Source: Viridibacterium sediminicola (lineage in GTDB: Bacteria; Pseudomonadota; Gammaproteobacteria; Burkholderiales; Rhodocyclaceae). Taken from it: a stretch of 64,000 nucleotides of DNA. This document shows, piece by piece, positions 51,457-58,608 of this stretch. The position numbers and the translations under genes are program-made. Where the stretch lies: NCBI RefSeq assembly GCF_039631295.1, contig NZ_JBDIVE010000006.1, forward strand, positions 181,553 through 245,552, in the 5' to 3' direction. Numbering within the stretch: the first letter of the stretch is position 1; each line of letters opens with the position of its first letter. The notes under the pieces are model-generated. The model saw only the letters and a list, made by a program, of their open reading frames with translations. It was not told where the DNA came from and did not search any database.

Positions 51457-52364
51457 ACGCGACACACGCCGGCAACGGCGCTCCGGCCTATCGCATTGCG
51501 CTCGGCCCCCTGCTCTACTACTGGACCCAACAGGAAACCCTGGATTTCTACGTCGATGTCGCCTCGACGCCGGTGGACATCATCTATCTGGGCGAGACCG
51601 TGTGCAGCCGCCGCCACGCTCTGCGCCACGAAGAATGGCTGGATCTGGCGCGCATGCTGCGCGACTCGGGCAAACAGGTGTTGCTGTCGACACGCACCCT
51701 GATCGAATCGGGCAGCGAGGCGATGGCCATGCAGCGGATCTGCGAGCAGGACGACTTTGCGGTGGAAGCTGGCGAGGTCGGCGCGATCCGCGCACGCGGC
51801 GGGCGCGGCTTTGTCGCCGGCCCGCATCTGAACGCTTACAACGGCGAGACCCTGGCCTGGCTGCACAGCCTTGGCGCGACGCGCTTTGTCGCGCCGCTGG
51901 AAATGGACCAGCACACGCTGCGCCAGCTGATCGCTGAAAAGCCGTCCGCGCTGCAGGCCGAAGTGATGGTCTGGGGGCGCATGCCGCTGGCCTTCTCCTC
52001 CCGCTGCTTTACCGCCCGGCATTTTCACCGCCGCAAGGACGATTGCAATTTCCATTGCAGCGAGCACCCCGACGGGCTCGATCTGCGCACTCGGGAATCG
52101 CAGGACTTTCTCGCCATCAATGGCATCCAGACGCAATCGGCCGCCTGTCTGGACCTGATCAATCAAGCGGCGAATCTGGCTCAGGCCGGTGTCGATGTGC
52201 TGCGCGTCAGCCCGCAATCGCAGGGCACCCTGGAGGCGATCCTCGCGCTCGACGCGGTACGGCGTGGCGAGCAGCCGCAAGCCGTCAAACCGCCGGAAGG
52301 CATTCGCCTCTGCAATGGCTACTGGCATGGCCATGCCGGCATCGAACACTTGGAGCTTGTATGA
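51447..52364 (+). CDS. ubiV: Oxygen-independent ubiquinone hydroxylation protein UbiV
   Basis: This 305-aa U32-family partner of UbiU has the expected cysteines: one near residue 53 (ETVCSRRH) and three in the SSRCFTARH and DDCNFHC segments near residues 190-207. The two proteins form an Fe-S heterodimer in E. coli. Its end overlaps the ubiT start (ATGA). Confidence 0.92.
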   Translation: MEMNATHAGNGAPAYRIALGPLLYYWTQQETLDFYVDVASTPVDIIYLGETVCSRRHALRHEEWLDLARMLRDSGKQVLLSTRTLIESGSEAMAMQRICEQDDFAVEAGEVGAIRARGGRGFVAGPHLNAYNGETLAWLHSLGATRFVAPLEMDQHTLRQLIAEKPSALQAEVMVWGRMPLAFSSRCFTARHFHRRKDDCNFHCSEHPDGLDLRTRESQDFLAINGIQTQSAACLDLINQAANLAQAGVDVLRVSPQSQGTLEAILALDAVRRGEQPQAVKPPEGIRLCNGYWHGHAGIEHLELV

Positions 52365-52843
52365 ACAAGGACAGCTTGCTGCGCACCCCGCCGGCCCTGC
52401 TCGGCCAGCTCGCCGCCAGCGTACTGAGCAATCTGCCGACGCCGCGCCCCTTCATGGCGCGTCTCGGCGAACGCCTGCCGCCGGCCCTGGTGTCAGCGCA
52501 TGGCGCGCTCTTGTTGGAGATTGCGCGTCGCGCCACCTGGCTGACGCCGCCCGAGGAACTGGACGGTCACAGTTTCATCATCGGCATCAGTGATCTGGGC
52601 CTGCGCTGCGCATTCGCCTGCCAGCAAGGCCGCTTCCGGCCGCTCTGGCAGCTGCCGGAGGCCGATCTGGAGATCAGCGCCACGCTGGCAGATTTTGTCT
52701 TGATGGCACGCGGCAGCATGGATGCCGACACGCTGTTCTTTCAGCGTCGCCTGAAGATTTCCGGAGATACCGAACTGGGGCTGGTGATCAAGAACTGGCT
52801 CGACGCCTGCGAGCGCCCGGCCTGGCTGCAAGCGGCGCGCTAA
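52361..52843 (+). CDS. ubiT: Ubiquinone biosynthesis accessory protein UbiT
   Basis: This 160-aa SCP2-domain protein is thought to bind quinone intermediates during anaerobic ubiquinone synthesis. The N-terminal helix (residues 1-40) is followed by the SCP2 fold with GHSFIIGISDLGLRCAF and an ISATLADFVLMARGSMDAD stretch that matches the family. It completes the ubiU-ubiV-ubiT operon. Confidence 0.9.
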   Translation: MNKDSLLRTPPALLGQLAASVLSNLPTPRPFMARLGERLPPALVSAHGALLLEIARRATWLTPPEELDGHSFIIGISDLGLRCAFACQQGRFRPLWQLPEADLEISATLADFVLMARGSMDADTLFFQRRLKISGDTELGLVIKNWLDACERPAWLQAAR

Positions 52844-52865
52844 ATCAGGAAACTGGCTGTGCCGC

Positions 52866-53555
52866 TCAGGGCGCCTCGTCCTGGGTCGCGTGGCTGCCTT
52901 CGGCGTCGCCGATGATGCCGTTCTCGACGGCATAGCGCACCAGTTGCGCCAGTGACTGCATATTCATCTTCTGCAGGATGCGCGCCTTGTGCGTGCTCAC
53001 CGTCTTGGCCGAGAGTTTGAGGCGATCGGCCACGTCAGTGACCGAGGCGCCTTCGACCATCAGGCGGAACACTTCAAATTCACGGTCGGACAGCGATTTG
53101 TGGCTCAGCTCCTTGTGGCTGCCGGGCATCACATTCATCGCCAGCTGCTCGGCCACCTCGGGGCTGATGAACAGGCGCCCGCTGGCCACCCGACGAATCG
53201 CCGTTACCAGCTCGGTGCCGGCGCTTTCCTTGGTCAGGTAACCTGAGGCGCCGGCCTGGATCGAGCGCACCGCATATTGCTCTTCCTGATGCATGGTCAG
53301 CACCAGCACCGGCAGGCGCGGGAATTCTTCCTTGATCTGCTTGATCAGCGGCACCCCGCTCTTGCCCGGCATCGACAGATCAAGCAAGACCAGATCGACC
53401 TCGCCGCGTCGCACATGGGCCAGCACTTCGTGGCCGTTGGTGGCTTCCGCCGCTACGCGCATGTCCTGCGCGCCTTCGATGATTCGCCGCAGGCCCTCGC
53501 GCATGAGGGTATGGTCGTCGGCGACAAGAATGCGGGTCGGTGCAAATGTACTCAT
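52866..53555 (-). CDS. NarL/FixJ-type response regulator
   Basis: This 229-aa regulator has a receiver domain with the phosphoacceptor D59 (LVLLDLSMPG) and Lys in YLTKES, and a C-terminal LuxR-type helix-turn-helix (LSDREFEVFRLMVEGASVTD near residue 155-175). It lies divergently from the PAS histidine kinase gene, its probable partner, with a 100-bp gap holding a perfect 7-bp inverted repeat at 53589-53608. Targets unknown; anaerobic genes nearby are the natural guess. Confidence 0.87.
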   Translation of the reverse strand: MSTFAPTRILVADDHTLMREGLRRIIEGAQDMRVAAEATNGHEVLAHVRRGEVDLVLLDLSMPGKSGVPLIKQIKEEFPRLPVLVLTMHQEEQYAVRSIQAGASGYLTKESAGTELVTAIRRVASGRLFISPEVAEQLAMNVMPGSHKELSHKSLSDREFEVFRLMVEGASVTDVADRLKLSAKTVSTHKARILQKMNMQSLAQLVRYAVENGIIGDAEGSHATQDEAP

Positions 53556-53588
53556 TGGGGCTTCTGTCAGGGACGATATCGCAATGGT

Positions 53589-53608
53589 CTTGCGCGGAGA
53601 TGCGCAAG
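53589..53608. promoter_or_regulatory. Inverted repeat between response regulator and kinase genes
   Basis: CTTGCGC-GGAGAT-GCGCAAG is a perfect 7-bp inverted repeat in the 100-bp divergent region. It could be a binding site for the NarL-type regulator itself; this is inferred from position. Confidence 0.45.
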
Positions 53609-53655
53609 TCGATTGCTGCAGCCTATACTAGCGCAACTTTTGGCAAGGGCAGGCT

Positions 53656-54747
53656 GTGGATACATTCGATCAAAACCATCTTGGCGTCCTGGTTAAAGGT
53701 GTCGTGGATTCCGCCATGGACGCCATTGTCACCGTAGATGAAACGCAACGCATCGTAATTTTCAATGCCGCCGCCGAGGTGGTCTTCGGCTACAGCCGCG
53801 ACGAGGTGATTGGCGAACCGCTCAACCTGCTGATTCCGGAACGTTTTCGCGCCGCGCATGGCCAGCATGTCCGCCGCTTTGGCGAAACCGGCATCAGCGC
53901 GCGCCGCATGGGCGCCCTGCATGTACTCGCCGGTCTGCGCCGCAACGGCGAGGAATTCCCGCTGGAAGCCTCGATCTCTCACATCGCTGAGAACGGTCAC
54001 AAATTCTACACGGTGATTCTGCGTGATGTAACGGAACGCGTCCGCGCCGATGAAGCGCTGCGTCATTCGCGTGAGGAACTGCGCGAACTGGCGGCGCTGG
54101 CGCAATCGGTCCGCGAGCAGGAGAAGAGCCGTATTGCGCGTGAATTGCACGACGAGCTGGGGCAGTCGCTGACTGCGCTGAAAATGGATGTCATCGCCCT
54201 GCGTCATGAAGTACCGGCGCAGAACACGGCAATGGCCGAGCGCATTGCGCGCATCGAGAGCATGCTCAATTCAACCGTGGCCGCCACACGACGCATCTCG
54301 GCAGACTTGCGCCCGCTGATGCTCGACGACCTCGGCCTGGCTGCCGCCGTCGAATGGGTGATCCAGGAATTCACCGACCGTTCGGATGCGGTCTGTGACG
54401 TGCAGATCGTTGGTTCGCTGGATTTTGGCGATCCGCATGCCACAGCGGTATTCCGCGTGCTGCAGGAATCGCTGACCAATATCGCCAAGCATGCGCAGGC
54501 GAGCAAGGTCTCGGTGCTGATCGAGAGCGGCGGCGAGCAGATCCATCTGCGCGTGCAGGACGATGGCAGCGGCTTCTCGCTGCAAAGTCCGCGCAAGCGC
54601 AATTCCCACGGCCTGCTGGGCGTACGCGAGCGTGGTTACCTGCTCGGCGGTGAGTCACGCATCACCAGCGCGCCGGGAGAAGGCACCACGGTCGAACTGT
54701 GGTTGCCCTCACCGCAGACTTGCGCCGCGGATGGCAAGCCCGCCTAA
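53656..54747 (+). CDS. PAS-domain sensor histidine kinase (NarX/DegS type)
   Basis: This 363-aa soluble kinase starts at GTG with AGGGCAGG upstream. Residues about 13-130 form a PAS domain; AAHGQHVRRF places H68 where FixL-type heme PAS domains have the heme ligand. A short coiled coil follows, then the HisKA_3 dimerisation domain with phosphoacceptor H165 (RELHDELGQS) and a HATPase domain with VQDDGSGF and GLLGVRER. Heme or oxygen sensing is possible but unproven, because many non-heme PAS domains keep this His. Confidence 0.85.
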   Translation: MDTFDQNHLGVLVKGVVDSAMDAIVTVDETQRIVIFNAAAEVVFGYSRDEVIGEPLNLLIPERFRAAHGQHVRRFGETGISARRMGALHVLAGLRRNGEEFPLEASISHIAENGHKFYTVILRDVTERVRADEALRHSREELRELAALAQSVREQEKSRIARELHDELGQSLTALKMDVIALRHEVPAQNTAMAERIARIESMLNSTVAATRRISADLRPLMLDDLGLAAAVEWVIQEFTDRSDAVCDVQIVGSLDFGDPHATAVFRVLQESLTNIAKHAQASKVSVLIESGGEQIHLRVQDDGSGFSLQSPRKRNSHGLLGVRERGYLLGGESRITSAPGEGTTVELWLPSPQTCAADGKPA

Positions 54748-55184
54748 CGGCAAACCAACACCGGGATCTTGCAATGGGTGATCACCTTGTGGGTCTCGGA
54801 GCCGATGATCAGGCCACTCAGGCCGGTACGGCCATGTGAAGCCATGAAGATCAGGTCACAGCCTTCGAGCTGGGCGGTGTGCACGATCTCCTGCCAAGGC
54901 GAGGCATTGGTCGCCGTGCGACAGAAGCAGGCTACGCCCTCCTGTTCGACCACGGCACGGGCCTGGCTGAGGATGCTCTGAGCCGCTTCAGCGCTGTTGC
55001 GCACAAAGTCTTCCTCGAAACCCGCGCTGGTAAAGCCGTCGGCCACGACTGGCTGCGGGCACTCCTCCTGCACGTATAAGACCGTAATGCGCGCGCCCAG
55101 GCAGCGCGCCAGCGCTGTGGCCTGGTTCAGTGCGTGATTGGAGAGTTCCGTGCCATCGGTCGGCACGAGCAGATGCTTGTACAT
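54744..55184 (-). CDS. uspA: Universal stress protein, UspA family
   Basis: This 146-aa protein begins MYKHLLVPTDGTELS and ends with the ATP-binding type motif GRTGLSGLIIGSETHK, so it probably binds nucleotide. GGAGAT precedes ATG 55184 well. An Fnr-like box lies upstream at a distance that would give a leader of about 26 nt, so it is probably induced on oxygen loss, as UspA-like proteins are in Pseudomonas. Its end overlaps the convergent kinase gene by 4 bases. Confidence 0.9.
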   Translation of the reverse strand: MYKHLLVPTDGTELSNHALNQATALARCLGARITVLYVQEECPQPVVADGFTSAGFEEDFVRNSAEAAQSILSQARAVVEQEGVACFCRTATNASPWQEIVHTAQLEGCDLIFMASHGRTGLSGLIIGSETHKVITHCKIPVLVCR

Positions 55185-55245
55185 GGTGGATCTCCTTTCG
55201 GATGTCGTCCAAGTCCCCACGCTATGCCGACGCCCACCGACTGCC

Positions 55246-55259
55246 TTGACGCGTATCAA
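55246..55259 (-). promoter_or_regulatory. Candidate Fnr box of uspA
   Basis: TTGAC-GCGT-ATCAA differs from the Fnr consensus at one position. The -41.5 arrangement fits uspA. A weaker TTGAC-CAAG-CGCAA match lies at 55302-55315 towards the divergent receiver gene. Confidence 0.7.
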
Positions 55260-55389
55260 GCATCAGCGGCGTGTAAGGGAATTCCTACATACAGGCGGCA
55301 TTTGACCAAGCGCAAATGAGCCATCGCCGACACGCTGATGCAGGCACGGCCGATGTTCGCGGGGGCTGGACACGACCACAATTCATCCC

Positions 55390-55776
55390 ATGAACACCAC
55401 AAAACAAACCACCGACGTCTTCATCGTCGAGGACTCACCAGCCATACGGGCACGTCTGGTCGAGCTTCTCAGCGCCATTGACGACGTTCGCATCGTCGGA
55501 CAAGCCGACACGCCGGCTGGCGCTGTGCAGGGGATTTTCGATACACAGCCGCATTGTGTTGTTCTGGATATCCAGCTCATCGGCGGGCAAGGCATCGAGG
55601 TCATCCGAGCCATCAGCCCCCACGTGCCCCACATTGACTTCATCGTGCTGACCAACCATGCCACGCCGCAATACAGACGCTTCTACATGGAGGCCGGCGC
55701 CCGCTGGTTCTTCGACAAGACAGAAGAATTCGAGCGGATCAAGGAAGCGCTCCCTCTCCATAGCCGAAACCACTGA
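55390..55776 (+). CDS. Single-domain response regulator (receiver only)
   Basis: This 128-aa CheY-like protein carries the acidic pair E14-D15, the phosphoacceptor D60 (CVVLDIQL) and the conserved Lys in FFDKTEEF, but no output domain. It starts the unit that continues 10 nt later with fnr, so it is probably co-transcribed with it. Its kinase is unknown; the PAS kinase 0.6 kb away is a candidate. Confidence 0.82.
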   Translation: MNTTKQTTDVFIVEDSPAIRARLVELLSAIDDVRIVGQADTPAGAVQGIFDTQPHCVVLDIQLIGGQGIEVIRAISPHVPHIDFIVLTNHATPQYRRFYMEAGARWFFDKTEEFERIKEALPLHSRNH

Positions 55777-55786
55777 GGAAAACGAC

Positions 55787-56554
55787 ATGCTTGCCACGAC
55801 AGAGATCCAACAACAAAACGACGCCTGCAACTTTGCCAAGGACACCAACGCCGTTCGTTGCACCAACTGCAATCTGCGCGAGCTGTGCCTGCCCCAGGGT
55901 ATGGCCCAGGACGATGTACTGCGCCTCAACGGTCTGGTCGCTACGCGTCGTCGTCTCAAGCGCGGCGAGAGCCTGCAGCGCGCCGGCGACCCGTTCCGCT
56001 CGCTCTACGCGGTGCGCAGCGGTTCCTTCAAGACCTGCATCGCCACCGAAGATGGCCGTGACCAAGTGACCGGCTTCAAGATGTCGGGCGATCTGATCGG
56101 CCTCGATGGCATCGGCACCAACGCCCACATCATCGATGTGATCGCCCTCGAAGACAGCGAAGTCTGCGCCATCCCCTTCGCCCGTCTGGAAGAGTCCTCG
56201 CGTGAAATTGCCGGCCTGCAAAAGCAGTTCCACCGCATCATGAGCCGCGAGATCGTCGGCGAACAAGGCGTCATGGTCCTGCTCGGCAGCATGCGTGCCG
56301 AAGAACGAGTCGCCACCTTCCTGGTCAGCCTGTCGCGCCGCTTCCGCGCTCGCGGTTACTCGCCGACCGAATTCCACCTGCGCATGACGCGTGAGGAAAT
56401 CGGCAGCTATCTGGGCCTCAAGCTGGAGACGGTGAGCCGCGTGATGTCGCGCTTCGATGACATGAAGCTCATCCAGATCAAGCAGAAGCACGTCGTCATC
56501 CTCGACCCGCAAGGTCTCAAGGATGTGGCGGCACCGGCAACTTCCGGACTCTGA
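55787..56554 (+). CDS. fnr: Fnr/Anr-type oxygen-sensing transcription regulator
   Basis: This 255-aa CRP-family regulator has the [4Fe-4S] cysteines C25, C28, C34 and C127 in FNR spacing (CTNCNLRELC and EVCAIPF), a cAMP-binding-like core, and the C-terminal recognition helix ETVSRVMSRF with the E-xx-SR residues that read TTGAT. Oxygen loss lets it dimerise and bind DNA. The boxes before ccoN, ccoI/ubiU, hemN, uspA and pflB are its likely targets. ATG 55787 lies 10 nt after the receiver gene. Confidence 0.95.
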   Translation: MLATTEIQQQNDACNFAKDTNAVRCTNCNLRELCLPQGMAQDDVLRLNGLVATRRRLKRGESLQRAGDPFRSLYAVRSGSFKTCIATEDGRDQVTGFKMSGDLIGLDGIGTNAHIIDVIALEDSEVCAIPFARLEESSREIAGLQKQFHRIMSREIVGEQGVMVLLGSMRAEERVATFLVSLSRRFRARGYSPTEFHLRMTREEIGSYLGLKLETVSRVMSRFDDMKLIQIKQKHVVILDPQGLKDVAAPATSGL

Positions 56555-56650
56555 TCGGCCGCTTGCATTGAATACCCGGTGGGGCGGTTGTGCCTCACCG
56601 CGCTGAGGTATCGCCTTGCGACCTCACCACTGGATAGTGTCACCGTCGCC

Positions 56651-57376
56651 ATGAGCAGCATTGAGAGCAGTTTCAAGCGCGAGATCGAGCATCCCGCCCC
56701 GCAACAACCGGCCCTGCCCGCCTACATGACGGACGTCTACGACTGGGCCTATGTCAGTCCGCGCTGGGTGCGCTGGCTCGATCGCAACAGCGTCGTCAGA
56801 ACCCTGCTGTTCGGCAATGACCAGCGCCTGATGCAGGCCTATCTGGAACGGATCGAGCCCGGCATGCATGTCTGGCAGGTGGCCCATGTCTATGGTGATC
56901 TGGTGCGCCGTGCCGCGCAGCGCTGCGGCAGCGAGGGGCACTTCACGCTCACCGACGTGACGCCGATCCAGCTCGAACACGCTCACCGCAAGCTCGACGA
57001 CATGCCCTGGGCGCAGCTGCGTCATGCCGATGCCGGCCAGTTCCGCGTTGCCGCGCCCTGCGATCTGATCTGCAGCTTCTTCCTGCTGCACGAAGTGCCG
57101 GACAACTGGAAGCGGCGCATCGTCGACAACATCCTCAGCCAGCTGCCCGAGAACGCCGAAGCCCTATTCGTCGACTACCACAAGCCGGCCTGGTGGCAGC
57201 CGGTGCGTTACATCCTCAAGTGGGTCAATCGCCTGCTCGAACCCTTTGCCGACGCACTCTGGCAACACGAGATCCGCCACTACGCCAGCCACGCCGAGGA
57301 CTACGACTGGCACAAGCGCACGATCTTCGGCGGCGTCTACCAGATCGTCAGCGCGCGTCCCAAAGCGCGTAGTTAA
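56651..57376 (+). CDS. rquA: Rhodoquinone biosynthesis methyltransferase-like protein RquA
   Basis: This 241-aa protein has a class I SAM-methyltransferase fold in which the usual Gly-rich motif I is replaced by WQVAHVYGDLV, the change that marks RquA. Other RquA-like features are TDVTPIQLEHAHRKL, the FFLLHEVP motif, LFVDYHKPAWWQPVRY and LLEPFADALWQHEI followed by FGGVYQIV. RquA converts ubiquinone to rhodoquinone, a low-potential quinone used for fumarate reduction. Its place directly after fnr and near ubiUVT fits. ATG 56651 has no strong ribosome-binding site; an earlier start is possible. A related methyltransferase of other function remains an alternative. Confidence 0.72.
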   Translation: MSSIESSFKREIEHPAPQQPALPAYMTDVYDWAYVSPRWVRWLDRNSVVRTLLFGNDQRLMQAYLERIEPGMHVWQVAHVYGDLVRRAAQRCGSEGHFTLTDVTPIQLEHAHRKLDDMPWAQLRHADAGQFRVAAPCDLICSFFLLHEVPDNWKRRIVDNILSQLPENAEALFVDYHKPAWWQPVRYILKWVNRLLEPFADALWQHEIRHYASHAEDYDWHKRTIFGGVYQIVSARPKARS

Positions 57377-57399
57377 ACGCAGTTCAGCGCGCCGGCAAC

Positions 57400-58383
57400 T
57401 CAGGCGGCGCTGGAACCGCGCACGATCAGCTCACCGCGCATGACGATGCGGCGCATCGCCTGGCCCGGCTGGGCGATGCGCGCCAGCAGCAGTTCAATCG
57501 CGGTGCGGCCGATGTCGGCCGTCGGTTGCGCCATCACCGTGATGTCGGGGGTGACGATGCGCGTCCAGGGCATGTCGTCGAAACCGGCGACGATCACATC
57601 CTGCGGATAGCGCAAACCATGCTGGCGCAAGCCTTCGACCAGGCCGAGCAGGATCAGGCCGCTGCTCGCCACCACCGCGTCCGGCGTCTGGCGGTGGCGT
57701 TCCAGATAGGTGCTCAGCGCCTGGCGGGCGTCGTCTGTCGTCGGCTTGACTGGCTGGGTGATGGCGCTGAGGCCGGCTTCGGCGAGCGCCGCCTGGTAGC
57801 CGGCCAGGCGCTGGCTGCCGGTTGCACTGGCGGCACCGTAGAAGAAGGCGATGCGCCGGCAATTGCGTTCGAGCAGATGGCGGGTCAGGCGCTGGGCGGC
57901 ATCGATATTGTCGAGCACCACGGCATCGGCCTCGGTCTTGGCATCGCAACGGTCGACCAGTACCAGCGGAAAGCTGAAGTCTTCAGCGCGGTACTGATTG
58001 AGCAGCGACAAGGTCGGCGAGAGGATCACACCGGCGACATTTTCGTCGCGCATCATGTCCAGGTAGAAGCGTTCCTTGGCCGGGTCTTCGTCGGCATTGC
58101 AGAGCAGCACGCGCATGCCACGGGCGTAGGCGACGTCCTCGATGGCGCGGCTGACCTCGGTGAAATACGGGTTGCGGATGTCGGAGACGATCAGGCCCAG
58201 GGTGTCGGTCTTGCCCGAGCGCAGGCGCCTGGCGGCGAGGTCGGGGTGATAGTCGAGCGCCTTGACCGAGGCCAGCACGCGCTCACGCGTGGCCTCGCTG
58301 ACACTGCCCTGCCCGACCAGCACGCGCGAGACGGTCGCCACCGAGACGCCGGCATGCTTTGCGACATCAGAAATCCTAGTCAT
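57400..58383 (-). CDS. fruR: LacI-family regulator of fructose genes (FruR-like)
   Basis: This 327-aa repressor has the LacI helix-turn-helix (ISDVAKHAGVSVATVSRVL, residues 4-22), hinge helix near residue 50, and a periplasmic-binding-like effector domain. It is divergent from fruB. The expected inducer is fructose 1-phosphate, from related systems. A half-site CGATTACA at 58405-58412 near its own start suggests autoregulation. Confidence 0.87.
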   Translation of the reverse strand: MTRISDVAKHAGVSVATVSRVLVGQGSVSEATRERVLASVKALDYHPDLAARRLRSGKTDTLGLIVSDIRNPYFTEVSRAIEDVAYARGMRVLLCNADEDPAKERFYLDMMRDENVAGVILSPTLSLLNQYRAEDFSFPLVLVDRCDAKTEADAVVLDNIDAAQRLTRHLLERNCRRIAFFYGAASATGSQRLAGYQAALAEAGLSAITQPVKPTTDDARQALSTYLERHRQTPDAVVASSGLILLGLVEGLRQHGLRYPQDVIVAGFDDMPWTRIVTPDITVMAQPTADIGRTAIELLLARIAQPGQAMRRIVMRGELIVRGSSAA

Positions 58384-58561
58384 CTTTCACCAAGAACCTG
58401 AGAACGATTACACACAGTTCCAGCCCAAAATGCGAACGAGCGCTGAAACACGACAATTTTTCAGCACACACAATCAGCGCGTGTGCTTGATTTTGGGCAG
58501 TTTACGCCAAAACCTGCGGCGTACGACAAGAAGTATCAAGTTATTTGATTGACACATACAA

Positions 58562-58575
58562 TGTAATCGATTACA
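58562..58575 (+). promoter_or_regulatory. Perfect palindromic LacI-type operator before fruB
   Basis: TGTAATCGATTACA is a perfect 14-bp palindrome with a central CG, as in LacI-family operators, and lies 33 bp before the fruB start. Its right half recurs at 58405-58412. The 225-bp intergenic region also holds GCTGAAA and TTTCAGC arms spaced by 12 bp at about 58440-58465. Confidence 0.7.
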
Positions 58576-58608
58576 AATACTTCAACAAATCCTGCGGATC
58601 CTCCACTC

